This document shows, piece by piece, positions 47,666-58,775 of a stretch of 64,000 nt of DNA (the first letter of the stretch is position 1; every line of letters starts with the position of its first letter). The notes below the pieces were generated by a model. That model did not search any database, was not told where the DNA came from, and was given only the letters and a program-made list of their open reading frames with translations. Source of the stretch: Simmondsia chinensis (lineage: Eukaryota; Streptophyta; Magnoliopsida; Caryophyllales; Simmondsiaceae); the NCBI GenBank assembly GCA_018398585.1, contig JAGTTD010000005.1, positions 6,131,355-6,195,354 of the forward strand, given 5' to 3'. The position numbers and the translations under genes were made by a program.

Positions 47666-47899
47666 CAATGAATACGATTGAGCCATAATCAATTTCGAAT
47701 ACGAGTAGTTCACTGAATATTCAGTTCGTTTAAGTACAAAGTCGTTGCAAGTTGCAAAACCATGGGCTAGGATGATGACGATGAGCGAGTGAGTCAACAA
47801 GAAGCTCAATTTCTTGGAGAAAAAGCCACGTGGAAGAACTCTCTCGATGATTTTTGGAACCACGATCACCTCACTGGTCACGTCACACTCTTGATTGCT

Positions 47900-47910
47900 C
47901 TATTTATACT
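47900..47910 (+). promoter_or_regulatory. Probable TATA box of the MGST3 gene
   Basis: CTATTTATACT lies about 70 bp before the start codon at 47978. The spacing allows a transcription start near 47930 and a leader of roughly 45-50 nt. Confidence 0.4.
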
Positions 47911-47977
47911 TGCACTTTCCCATTCCAATTCAATTCAATCGCATTTCGAACCCTAGAATCTTCAATCGGACACAGAA

Positions 47978-50529
47978 ATGGAGATTGTGATCCAAAAGGA
48001 GTACGGTTACGTGGTGCTGGTACTGGTTTTGTACTGTTTCCTCAACTTCTGGATGTCCTTCCAGGTCGGCAAAGCTCGCAAGAAGTAATTCAATTCCCCT
48101 ACGCCTTCTCGATTTTCGTTCTTTTTCGATTGATGTGGTTTTGGTTTGGTTTCGGTTTGTTTTGATTGTTGATGAATTGAATGCTGGTAATCTGCGTTGG
48201 TAGGTACAAGGTGAATTATCCGACGCTATACGCATTGGAATCTGAGAACAAAGATGCTAAGCTCTTCAATTGTGTTCAGGTTGATCCTGTTCTCTCTCTC
48301 GCTTTGATGAATTTTAGTTGTGCATATGTGATTGGATTGGAATTAGCGTGTAGGAAATCGGAAATTATGTTGCAACTGCTTCAATTATCCGTGTCGTTAG
48401 ATTATGGCCTTGTTTGGTTATTACATGAATTAAATTCATATTGAAAGTTGTAATTTTCAAAAATTTAATTCTTGTGCTAACCTTACAAGAAGTAGATAAA
48501 AAAGGTTATAAACTTCCTTGGAAATGTTAGTTAAAAACAAAGAATTTGAACTTACATAAGGGGGACTAGGTAAGTTACTTCCTGCCATCCAAAACAAGAA
48601 TCGAAATCCGTATTTCCCATTAATTTTCTACTTCCTGCGTCTGCTCTTGCATACCAAACATGGCCTGCAAAACCATTTTTGAACCTTTACCATTGGTTTA
48701 AGCTTTTGAGATAGTTGATTTTTCACACAGTTTCAATGTGTTGTTGACTAAGAGGTTACAAGTTTGATTTCTAACGGCCACCGCTCTCAGTATCAATATA
48801 ATTTCATAGCAAGGCATAAGGTGGGCCTATTGACTATCCACGCTTAAAGCTTAATTGATATTCGTATGAGGGGCATGTTAGAGTATAAAACCATTTACGA
48901 GCCTTCACTTATCAACTTAAGTTTTTGAGATAATTGGTTCCTTTACCATGTAATATTGACCTGCTAGCCTACTGAATTCTATTTGGGGATGTGTAGCATA
49001 TAAAATCATTTTTGAACCTCTACCTAATAAGTAAGTTGAGATAGTTGGCTCATATGAGAGTGTCTTTGACCGAGTGGTTTCAAGTTCAAATCTTGACAAC
49101 TCTAGTTCTATATATTCAATAATTCTAGCTACACTATGGCATGAGAGGACATGTAAGAGTAAAAAATTATTCATAGGCCTTCATCTAATAGTTTAAGGCA
49201 TGTTTTGTATAATTTTCCATTTTCAGTTTTTGTTTCCTTATAATCTAAAACCTTTGTTTTGAAAATGATTTTTTCTAACTTTAGGTTTTTGTTATCAATT
49301 TTCACTCAAATTTGAAAATAAAAAAAGGGAAAATAAGAAACCAGAAAAATTGTTTTGAAATTATGGTTTTTAGTTCCTGAGAAACCAAAAACTGATAAAA
49401 TTTGCAATTTGTTGCCTTTAATTAATTATCTTTCTAAAACCGATTCCAATCTTACTTTCCAATGAGCACATCATCTCCAAAAGTTGATAAATGATGATTA
49501 ATTCATAACATTGAGTATGTACATTATTACGCTGTGTGGTAAATAAGGATGATTATGGAGACTTAAGAAATGGAAATGGTGATGCAGAGGGGGCACCAGA
49601 ACTCACTGGAAATGATGCCTTTGTTCTTCATGTTGATGATACTCGGTGGGCTTCGACATCCCTGTGTTTGTGCTGGTCTCGGACTCCTCTACATTGTCAG
49701 TCGCTATTTCTACTTCACTGGCTACGCCACAGGCGATCCTCAGAAACGTCTTACTGTTGGGTATGCCAATCCGAAACATCATATTCTTATTCATTATGTG
49801 ATCTCTAGTGCTTGTAAAGAGAGCCAGTATTGAGATTTTAGGGATCTACAAGTTTGAACGACAAGTCTTCTCCTTGTAACCGGGTTGTCAAAGCAGCTTA
49901 TGTGTAGGTTTTTTTACATTGTTTGCGTATATATGTTTAAAACCTATCATAAATATGACAACATTTCTCCGGTAATGATTCATAATATGCAGTAGAAGCA
50001 AACTAATAATATAACTAATTTTCAAATGAGCCTTTAACAAAGTGGGGGGCACCTAGCAACATTGCCTTGGGTCTTGACCAACCCTGCATCTCATGCAGCG
50101 TATTTTCCATGCATCGTCAAGACAGTCCTGATTTGTTACCAAAGCGAAAGGTGATCCAACTGCAATCTTTCTGATAATAAGAGTGGCATTTAGGCTCATC
50201 ATTCTTGCTAATTTAGGGCTAGTTGGATATCATTTTTTTGTTTATGGTTAGTTCTTGAGAAACTAAAAACCGTTTTCAAAACCAAGCTTTTGGTTTCTCA
50301 AAACAAAATTGCGAACAGATAACAATATCGAACAAGCATAGCTTCTCTTGTTTCTGCTTCAAGTTCCAACTCACGATGAGAGATTTTAATGAACTTGGGC
50401 TCTTTCTTATTATTATTCTCGTTGACTTTTTTTTTTTTGATCTTCTTTCTCAGGAAATATGGATTCTTGGCTTTGATGGGACTAATAATCTGCACTATTT
50501 CTTGTGGGATCCATCTGCTTGTTGGATAA
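47978..50529 (+). CDS. MGST3: Microsomal glutathione S-transferase 3-like MAPEG protein
   Basis: Membrane protein of the MAPEG family; animal MGST3 has glutathione-dependent peroxidase and transferase activity in the ER, and plant members are inferred to be similar. Four exons: 47978-48084, 48204-48279, 49588-49760 and 50454-50529 (stop included); all introns GT-AG, phases consistent, 143 aa (family about 145-150). Starts MEIVIQKEYGYVVLVLVLYC, a hydrophobic first span, then QVGKARKKYKVNYPTLYA and ESENKDAKLFNCVQRGHQNS. The RGHQNSLE motif (62-69) is the conserved MAPEG glutathione-binding region. Further spans are MMPLFFMLMILGGL, a middle one around LGLLYIVSRYFYF, and a C-terminal one after GKYGFLALMGLIICTIS. 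Intron 2 holds a MITE and dispersed repeats. Confidence 0.96.
48406..48665. mobile_element. MITE in MGST3 intron 2
   Basis: Left end GGCCTTGTTTGGTTA and right end (other strand) GGCCATGTTTGGTAT are inverted repeats. The core contains AAGAAGTAGATAAAA and GGTAAGTTACTTCCTG, also found at 46855-47135. About 260 bp, non-coding. Confidence 0.7.
48680..49195 (+). repeat. Dispersed repeat, two to three units in MGST3 intron 2
   Basis: Units start near 48680, 48880 and 49000. They share TTTTTGAACCT, AGCTTTTGAGATAGTTG, GACTAAGAGGTTACAAG / GACCGAGTGGTTTCAAG and GGGCATGTTAGAGTATAAAA. The order suggests head-to-tail partial copies of the element seen at 14.4 and 44.3 kb. Confidence 0.6.
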
Positions 50530-50577
50530 AAGTCACTCCTTTATAACTCTTTCCCTTCTCATTTTCCAATCACTTAT

Positions 50578-50757
50578 GTCCTGTTTGGTATCGTTCTTTA
50601 TTTGTCGTTTTTGGTTTTTAAAGAAATAAAAACCATATTTGGGAACAATTTTTTTTTGCCTTTGGTTTTTTTTTCCAGTTTCTTCCTAATCGAGTGAAAA
50701 TTGGGAATAGAAAGCGAAAAAATCACAACTACAAACAAAAAACGATACTAAATGGCA
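50578..50757. mobile_element. Short MITE with TTTGGTATCGTT ends
   Basis: Left CTGTTTGGTATCGTTCTTTA and right AACGATACTAAATGGCA are inverted repeats; the interior is TTTTTGGTTT / AAAACCA-rich. Related copies are at 62545-62772 and 63299-63530. It lies just after the MGST3 stop codon, so it may be in the 3' UTR or its flank. Confidence 0.6.
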
Positions 50758-50937
50758 GATAATTTCTTTGCTTTTGGCTTCACGTTTGCTTTGTTTGGCT
50801 GACGTTGCAATAAGATGTTATGAAATGACAAGTTGCTTAATATATACAGAGGAGATTTGAACATGGAATCTTTGAGAACGTAATACTCTTTGTATTTACA
50901 TGAACAATTGATGTACTTTAATATAGGTTTTATTTAT

Positions 50938-51191
50938 CAGACACTAATGCATCGGATCCCATTAGAACTCCGAAATTAAGCGTGCTTGGACGAGAGTAGT
51001 ATCAGGATGGGTGACCTCCTGGGAAGTCCTTGTGTTGTTAACCCTATAAGGTTGGAGAGTCCTCAGAAACAGCCTCTTGGCAGAGTTATACTCCTGAAGG
51101 GGTAAGGTTGCGTATATCCACCCCTCCCAGACCCCATTTATGCAGGAGCCCTTGAAGCACTGGGTCTGTTATTGTTGTTGTTGTTGTTGTA
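50938..51191 (+). mobile_element. 5S rRNA-derived SINE with TTG-repeat tail
   Basis: Begins ACACTAATGCATCGGATCCC (5S-like head) and runs through AACTCCGAAATTAAGCGTGC, GGATGGGTGACCTCCTGGG and AAGTCCTTGTGTTG, almost the complete 5S 3' two-thirds. It then enters the LINE tail: AAGGTTGGAGAGTCCTC, CAGCCTCTTGGC, GGTTGCGTATATCCACCCC and GGAGCCCTTGAAGCACTGGG. It ends in GTTATTGTTGTTGTTGTTG like the LINE. No clear target duplication. Confidence 0.9.
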
Positions 51192-51968
51192 GAATAAATT
51201 ATTTTCTGTGAGTACGGGCGTAATTAGTCAAACCTTGATAACACTATTTTTTTGGAATCAATTTTGTAAAAAATGCTTTTGATTGGGGTAATTTTAGTTT
51301 GAAATTTTTTTTAGTTTTGCTTATGCTTCTTTTGTTTTAAAGGAAGAGCATTGTTTTCCTATTTCTGCTTGAAACTAGTCATTTAGCTTCTGCTTCTATC
51401 TAAAGAAATTTTTCTTTCTAGGTCAAGCGCGGTCAAATCCTTGGAAAAGAAGTTTGGCCAAACATGTCCTAACTCAACATAGTGTTGAGTGATGGTAATT
51501 ATGTAATCCGATTAGGACCGGTCAAATCTTAGGGTGATTTTTCAAAATAGCATGTTTGGTAATTTTTATTCTCGAAATAGCACATAAAAATTCGAAATTA
51601 CCAAAATAGCATATCCAGTCAGCATGGTACTGCCACATCAGCAAGGGCATTTTAGTTATTTTTTATTTTTAAAAATTAAAAAAAGAATTTTTTTTTACGC
51701 GTGCAGCAACTTTTTACGAAAATGTAAAAAAAGATAATTGCCTAAATTTTTGTGTTGTGTTATATAGATATTATTATTTAATATACATAATTTATCTAAT
51801 TTTTAAAAAGTATTGTCCAAAAAACTATATTTACTATTAATATTATTGTTATATATCGAAATTTATGTGTCATATAAAATAAAATATTTTTTCTTGAACA
51901 CCATAAAAATAATAATAAAATATTAAAAATACAATTATTTTAAGAAAAAAGCCATTATGGATGCATAA

Positions 51969-54110
51969 TAAAGTCATTAGTGTAACGTGAACCCATAATT
52001 ATTGAAAAAATGACATAAAAATTAAACATTTTTTCATGTATAACCATGTGGTCAAGCTAGTAGAACTTTGTGAGATATTTAGTTAAAAGTCATGTTACAT
52101 TTACTTAAAATTGTGGTACATTTTTAAAACTCATTCCAAATGTGTGCAAACTAAGTTCGGGTGTCTTTAAGACCATTAGAGATCCTTGATGAAGTCATTA
52201 GTATAGTATAATCCCATAATTAGTGAAAAAATGGCATCAAAATTAAAGATTTCTTCATTTATAACTATGTGGTATAAGCTAGTAGAACCTTGTGGTACAT
52301 TTAATTAAAAGTAGAGGTACATTTTTTTAAAACTCATGGTACATTTATAAAACTAACTCCAAATGGGTCCAAAATAACTTGGGGTAAATTTAGGACCACT
52401 GTAGATGCTTAATTAAGTCATTCGTGCAACATAATCCAATAATTAGTGAAAAAATGGTGTAAGAATTAAAGATTCTTTCAAGTGTAACTATGTGGTACAA
52501 GGTAGTAGGATCTTGTGGTACATTTAGTTAAAAGTTATGGTACATTTACTTAAAACTCGTGGTAAATTTCTAAAACTTATTCGAAATAGGTACAAACTAA
52601 GTTAGGGTACCTTCAGGACCATTAGAGAATCTTAATGAAGTCATTAGTGTAATGTAATCCCATAATTAGTGAAAAAGGGTATCAAAATTAAGGATTCCTT
52701 CATTTGTAATTATGTAGTACAAACTAGTAGAACCCTTTGATACATTTAGTTTAAAGTAAAGGTACATTTAATTAAAACTTGTGGTATATTTATAAAACTA
52801 ACTCCAAATGAGTTCAAACTAAGTTGGGGTACATTTAGGACCATTAGAGATTTTTAATAAAGTCATTAGTGTAACATAATCCCCTAATTAGTGAAAAATT
52901 GGCGTAAAAATAAATGATTCCTTCATGTATAACCATGTGGTACAAGTTAGCATAACCTTGTGGTACATTTAGTTTAAAGTAGAGGTATATTTAGTTAAAA
53001 CGAGTGGTATATATCTAAAACTAACTCCAAATAGGTCAAAAATAAGTTGGGGCAAATTTAGGACTAATATAGAAGCTTAATGAAGTCACTAGTGTAACAT
53101 AATCCCATAATTAGTGACAAATTGGCGTAAAAATAAATGATTCCTTCATGTATAACCATGTGGTACAAGTTAGCATAACCTTGTGGTACATTTAGTTTAA
53201 AGTAGAGGTATATTTAGTTAAAACGAGTGGTACATATCTAAAACTAACTCCAAATGGGTCAAAAATAAGTTGGGGCAAATTTAGGACTAATATAGAAGCT
53301 TGATGAAGTCACTAGTGTAACATAATCCCATAATATAGAACCTTATGTTACACTAATGATTTTATTAAGCGTCTAAAATGGTTCTAAATGTACTTCAACT
53401 TATTTTAGACCCATTTGGAGTTAGTTTAATGAATGTACCACGAGTTTTAACTATATGTACCTCTACTTTAAACTAAATGTACCACAGGATTCTACTAACT
53501 TGTATCATATAGTTATAAATGAAGGAATCCTTAATTTTGATACCGTTTTTCACTAATTATGGGATTACGTTACACTAATGACTTCATTAAAATTTTCTAA
53601 TAGTCCTAAAGGTACTCCAACTTAGTTTGTATCCATTCGGAATAAATTTTAGAAATGTACCACGAGTTTTAAATAAATGTACCATGACTTTTAACTAAAT
53701 ATACCACAAGATCCTATTAGCTTGTACCACATAGTTATACTTAAAAGAATCTTTAATTTTTACACCATTTTCCCACTAATTATTAGATTATGTTGCACTA
53801 ATGTCTTAATTAAGCATCTATAATGGTCCTAAAGTTACCCTTACTTATTTTGGACTCATTTGCAGTTAATTTTATAAATGTATCACGAGTTTTAACTAAG
53901 TATACCTCTACATTTAACTAAATGTACCACAAGGTTCTACTAGCTTGTACCACATAGTTATAAATGAAGAAATCTTTAATTTTGATGCCATTTTTCCACT
54001 AATTATGGGATTGTGCTATACTAATAACTTCATTAATTTTGATGCCATTTTTTCACTAATTATGGGATTATGCTATACTAATAACTTCATTAAGGATCTC
54101 TAAAAGTCTA
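51969..54110. repeat. Converging arrays of about 222-bp subrepeats, giant palindrome
   Basis: Direct units start at GAAGTCATTAGTGTAAC-type phrases near 51969, 52191, 52415, 52638, 52859, 53074 and 53304 (spacing 215-230 bp). At about 53335 the orientation flips. Inverted units carry TACACTAATGACTTCATTA near 53349, 53571, 53794 and 54017, followed by a 59-bp duplication (54014/54073). The unit includes GTGGTACATTTAGTTAAAAG and AACTCCAAATGGGT. The arms are unequal (about 6.3 against 3.4 units). It could fold into a hairpin of more than 700 bp. Confidence 0.88.
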
Positions 54111-54112
54111 AA

Positions 54113-54590
54113 AGTCCCAAAAAAATTGGGCCAGGCCCGGCATGGCCCTGGGCTTGGGCCCGTTTGGGTATATTTTTATTATTATATATGTATATATATT
54201 AATTTTACCAAATAAAATTATAAAAAAATTATAGTTTACATGGTAATAGTGAACTTTATATGTTAGAGGTATGGGGTTTAAATCCCACTATTGTCAATTT
54301 TGTATCAAATTTTTGTCCTTTTTTTGTAAAGTATGTTAAATTATTTTTATACCCAATAAAATTATAAAAAAATCCTAGCTCATATGGTAATAAGGGTGCT
54401 TTGCATGCTAGAAGGATGGGGTTGGAATCCTATTAGTCTCATTTTTTTGTAAAATGGTCAAGATTAAAAAAAAAAATGGATTGGGGGGGTGGGACTAGGC
54501 CAACCCGGGCCCAAGCCGGGTTAAGCCCCGCTATAGTGTGGCCTGGCTGACCTAGGCCCGGGCCTGGCCCGACCCGTGGCCACCTCTAGG
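54113..54590. mobile_element. GGCCCGGGCC-rich hAT-like element nested in the foldback element
   Basis: Left arm GGGCCAGGCCCGGCATGGCC and right arm GGCCCGGGCCTGGCCCGACC are low-complexity and inverted, closing with GTGGCCACCTCTAGG. The core is AT-rich with GTATATATATTAATTTTACC and two similar AAAATTATAAAAAAAT blocks. It sits between the subrepeat array and the right TIR. Confidence 0.55.
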
Positions 54591-54692
54591 CAGTACCATG
54601 CTGACTGGGAATGCTATTTTGATAATTTTAAATTTCTGCGTACTATTTTAGGACTAAAATTTACTAAACATGCTATTTTTGAAAATCACTCT

Positions 54693-56513
54693 AAAACTCA
54701 AGCAAACAAAACATTTATTTGAGTCATCAATATGTTGAGAAGCTCTTTTTTGCAACATTAGTTGTATTGTCAATTTATTTTTGCTGCACATAATTGTTTA
54801 CAATTGAAGAAATAAGGATTGATATATTTGAATGCATCTATCACATATAATGTAAAAAACCCCTATATTAGTCCGTATATTAAGATTGATTATTCGAAGT
54901 GCATTTAAATTGGCCTATGATTATTAAAATCCCGATTCGAATCTTAGAATCTTACAATTTTACTACTCCACAATTGCCGATCGATTTGAATCATAAGTAG
55001 AATCTTAATTTTGCAAAATCTTATGATTCATTGATATTACATGAAATTAACGGATAGAATCTTAATACCATTTTATAATTCTACCGATCCGACCTCGAAT
55101 CTACCAACATATACAAATAAAAAAATTTAAATTAAAAAAAATAAGCGTATATTATAAACAAACTTACTTTATTAGTTTGAAGTAAAATGAAGTTAATTAA
55201 GCATTATATACATTCAAGAAACTTAAATTAAGTTTAATTTTATGTTTTAACAATAATATAAAGTTCGATTAGTAACATCTATCTTAAAAGCTCACATGAT
55301 TATTATAGCATAAAATGACATATCTATGTTGGATGATAATATTTCTATCATATTTGATTATATTTCTTGTATATACCCATATAAGTAAAGGTCTTATTAA
55401 TAAATTTTTGAATTATATAACCGATATTAATACAAAAAATAATTATAACATACACTTAGTAGAATCTTACATTCGATGCTGCGATTTCGATTCTAAAAGC
55501 CCCTACGAATTTTAAATAAAATCCCAATTTTAACAACCTTGCATGGGCTGGGACATCTCAGCTGCCAAAAAAAGACTCGCGATCAAATTTACTTTAAAGT
55601 TTAAATCCCTAAAATCTCAGACAATTTGTTAATGTAGATTAGACGTTTACCCGGAAAAAAATCCCTACAATTCATGTAATATTATTTATTTTTTAGTACC
55701 TCAATATTTACGAAATTATAAAAAAGCTTCTGACATTTCCTATTAATTTTTTTAATACCTTAGATTTTGTTTGTATTAATAAATAAGATTCTCTTTGGTG
55801 AGATGACAATATTTGAGGGGAGAAAGCTGACAAAGCGAGTCACTTTAATTAACCAATAAAATATGTTGACGAATACACCACTTGATAACATTTGGGACAT
55901 TTTAAATGGTTCACAAATCGTTGCAGTTTTAGTGCAAACTACGTTCAATCGCTGCGTTTTAGTGCTAAACTTTAGTGCTATGCACCAAAAGGACATTATT
56001 CTGGTTGGGGGCAATTTTGTCTTTTCATATTTCGTATATTAGGTCTCGCAGGAAAGAGTTCTATTTACTAATACGGACGAAGCATAACATACTAAAAAAT
56101 AAATTGAAAAGGTTATGGATCTTTTTATTATTTTACAAACGTCGAGGTATAATAGAGTAATAACCATACTTTTTAATAATATTATTCTATTTGGCAATGT
56201 TAAATTTATTCCCCTTAATTGTAAAATTTCATATTAATTCTTATATACATACTTTCTTTCTAAATTAATTCTTATACGAGTATTCGGTGCTTTTTTTAAC
56301 CACTAAAGAGTCACATACCAAAAAAATTCTTTGTAATACAGTTCATACATTTTTAAATGTGTTTCCAAATAGATTTGAAAGGTCAGTCCTCTCAGTGAAC
56401 ACCATCCTGTATGGCTACGTTGGATGCATACAAGAAATGTAATTACTCTATCAATACAATTTATCTCGAGATATTTGCTTCGTTGATCCCTAATATTTTT
56501 AAATTTGTTCAAA
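54693..56513. other. AT-rich intergenic stretch
   Basis: No gene, RNA gene or complete element recognised. Open frames here are short and have no family resemblance. Confidence 0.4.
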
Positions 56514-56735
56514 TTAGTCTCTAATGAATGTTAATGGACTAAATGATGCCAGTAGATTTTGAGATGGATGTTCACTTCGAACAGAGTGGTTTACAGTTGA
56601 TAAACCAGACAAATCACCAATACTTGCAAGACAAATCGAACTCAAAATGTTCACATAACAAAGTGAGTTAGTCGCTGCTGTCTGTTTTGTCATATTAGAT
56701 TGATGCTGGTGTTGGAGCTCTACTGTCTCTGCCAA
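56514..56735 (-). pseudogene. YABBY-like N-terminal remnant (tentative)
   Basis: The minus-strand frame starts MAETVELQHQHQSNMTKQ and contains ATNSLCYVN, the phrase that opens the zinc finger of YABBY transcription factors (LCYV.CNFC). Further on STV..(H)SVR.EH....NLLA resembles the TVTVRCGHCTNLL part of the same finger. The cysteines are lost (C to S and others) and no further exon or HMG-like YABBY domain is seen. YABBY proteins set lateral-organ polarity, but this piece cannot do so. It may be coincidence; a profile search would decide. Confidence 0.35.
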
Positions 56736-56916
56736 AAATGCTTCCTAGGGAACGTATGATCTTTGATTCCACACCCTTTTGGTTGCTTACAGGGTCCTGT
56801 TGCAATATGCCTCTGAGTTAAAAGTTAGGTCAACGAAACAAAAGAACAGCAAAAAACTCAATGAGAATAAGTTACGACAGATAAGCAGGTAGCAACCAGG
56901 CATGGTGCACCAAGAA

Positions 56917-57450
56917 TGTTGAAACTAGTATTTTCTTATATACTGTATTATGTATTTGTATTTTAGTATTTAGCATTTACTAGTAGTTTAATACCTAGAA
57001 TTAATAGCTAGCATTAGAGACAACATTCACCTGTTCCTTGTCCTCTCATGTAACGGACCATAAGATTAAAAAAGGATCAATCAATGGCGCTTTGATTGTA
57101 ATTTTTATTAGCTCGGGATTCCTCTTGCTAGTGTAACTTAGCTTTTGATCTTCCCAGTATGTATTATAAATAGGAGCTCCTGTACATGAATAGCTTTCGT
57201 CCAGTTCCAAAGTTTATTTTTGTGTTCTTCTCTTATTTATTCTATCAAATTATACATGGTATCACGACAAGTTTCGGTCTTCTGAGTCTTGCCTTGTTCT
57301 CGCCCTTCATCTTGGTTGGCGTAAGGTTTCTCTTCCCCCTTTTGATTTGTGCTTTCTTGTGTTTTACTTTAATATGTCGGAACCAAATTTTGATCATACT
57401 ATTGCACCCATGTCAATGACGGGACCACCAAGGGGGGGTTGATATTCATT
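56917..57450 (+). mobile_element. Copia 5' LTR, primer-binding site and gag start
   Basis: An LTR of about 340 bp begins TGTTGAAACTAG and ends AATTATACA (57256). It has a TATA box TATTATAAATAGGAGC near 57165. TGGTATCACGACAAG follows at 57257, a primer-binding site of the initiator-tRNA type with mismatches. A short frame starting MSEPNFDHTIAPMSMTGPP (from 57375) looks like the start of a copia gag. It is cut off at about 57450 by the next element. No second LTR seen. Confidence 0.7.
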
Positions 57451-57452
57451 CC

Positions 57453-57940
57453 TGGGGGTGTCAATTAGGCGGGTAAAATCCGTTATCCACAGTACCTGCC
57501 TCATTTGGGCGGGTACCGAGAGCGGGTCGGGTAAATTATAGTACTTGCCATGGTCCCACCCCATACCTGTCATATAGACCTCAGTTTTTATTTTATTTAC
57601 TTAAAAAATAAGAAAAATATATAATTGATTTCATTAATCAATTTTTGTCAAATATTAGAGAAAATTAATTAGATTTCAAAATATAATATTAAATAATATG
57701 AGCAGAGTGGATTAACGTTTGATACCCACATTAAGGTGGTTATGGCGGGCAATGAATATTCATTGTATGCCCGTGGGTAGTAGGGTGGTATGGATATAGG
57801 TTTCTACCTGCCGGGGTGGGTATGCATATCCATGTTATAACTGTAGCAGGTAATAAATCAGGTATGGGTATAAATTTGGATGGTGAATTCAGGTATGAAG
57901 GAGACACTCCGGTACCCACCCTACCCCATTGTCATCTCTT
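57453..57940. mobile_element. GGGTA-rich hAT-like element
   Basis: The left end TGGGGGTGTCAATTAGGCGG and right end (other strand) AGAGATGACAATGGGGTAGG are of the same type as the 30745 element, with CGGGTA / TACCCG arms around an AT-rich core. No target duplication is obvious. It interrupts or abuts the copia gag start. Confidence 0.6.
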
Positions 57941-58173
57941 TTATAAATTAAATGGGATAACTTATGAATTATCCGTTCAATTATAAATAATACTATGAAA
58001 GTCAAAATTCACAATATTACATTTATTTTTACTCGATAATTATTTCAAAAGAAAATTATTACAGACATTATTATAATTATATATAAATTTTTTATACGTC
58101 AATAAATTTTTGACTAAATTTTATATACATGGAGTCAAATAATATATATATATATAAAATTTCGTTTAAATCT

Positions 58174-58633
58174 TGTTAGGATATGTCTCAAACTATTTGT
58201 TTATGTTATGAATGAAGCCGTGGGCAAACCAATCGATCGGGCAGATCGCAAGTCAAGAACGCCTGCAGAAAGGGAGCCGATCGATCAGTATGGGCAGTGG
58301 CCGATCGATCGAGGGCCGCGCAATGCGTGCCCTATCCGTTTGTTATAAATAGACCGTTAGGGCTTCTGCTTTATGCATCCAATCCAATTAAGAGAGAGCC
58401 GCTGTTATTAAGAGTTTAGAGGGAGTGATTCAGTAATTCTCTATAGATTTCGTTCAAAGGAAGTGTAGTTGTAATTCTTCCATTATTCACATTTAATAAA
58501 GAATCTTCATCTCCGCTCGTGGTTTTCTCCCTCTTGATTGAAGAGGGTTTGCGCATAAATTATTATGTCTTTTCTTTATTCTCTTTTACTTTTTATTTAC
58601 TTATCTTATTTGTTATAGTATTTGAATCAAACA
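58174..58633 (+). mobile_element. Probable copia solo LTR upstream of the 72-aa protein gene
   Basis: Begins TGTTAGGATATGTCTC. It has three CGATCGATC-type palindromes (58230-58315), a TATA box GTTATAAATAGACC near 58340, then AATAAAGAATCTTC, CTCGTGGTTTTCTCCC and GAAGAGGGTTTGCGC before AATCAAACA. The CGTGG...TTTTCTCCC...GGGTTT end pattern is common in copia LTRs. No target duplication confirmed. It ends about 140 bp before the start codon at 58773, so its TATA box may serve the gene. Confidence 0.5.
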
Positions 58634-58736
58634 TTAAAAATATATTAATTTCCTCGCAACGTATTTTAATGATTACACTCTCAAACTGCAAACTCTCAAA
58701 CGCCGCGTTGAAGAACACACCAAGTTGCGAACTTCC

Positions 58737-58740
<4 letters not shown>

Positions 58741-58772
<32 letters not shown>
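58741..58772 (+). repeat. (GA)16 microsatellite at the start codon
   Basis: A 32-bp GA run ends immediately before the ATG at 58773. An in-frame upstream ATG at 58725 would read through it as alternating Arg-Glu. Confidence 0.95.

Positions 58773-58775
<3 letters not shown>

Larger units (their letters stand above)
51531..54692. mobile_element. Foldback-type DNA transposon with about 100-bp TIRs and inverted subrepeat arrays
   Basis: The ends AGGGTGATTTTTCAAAATAG (left) and, on the other strand, AGAGTGATTTTCAAAAATAG (right) begin inverted repeats of about 103 bp. Both close with CCAGTCAGCATGGTACTGCC or its complement (51617-51634; 54589-54607). Between them lie two converging arrays of about 222-bp subrepeats (separate entry). 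There is no transposase; the long TIR plus internal arrays suggest a non-autonomous Mutator-like or foldback element. No clear target duplication is visible. A second, GC-rich element is nested near the right end. Confidence 0.78.

Noticed and set aside
51969..54110. CRISPR array or centromeric satellite
   Set aside because: Units are about 222 bp without spacers, flip orientation, and are enclosed by transposon TIRs in a plant nuclear locus.
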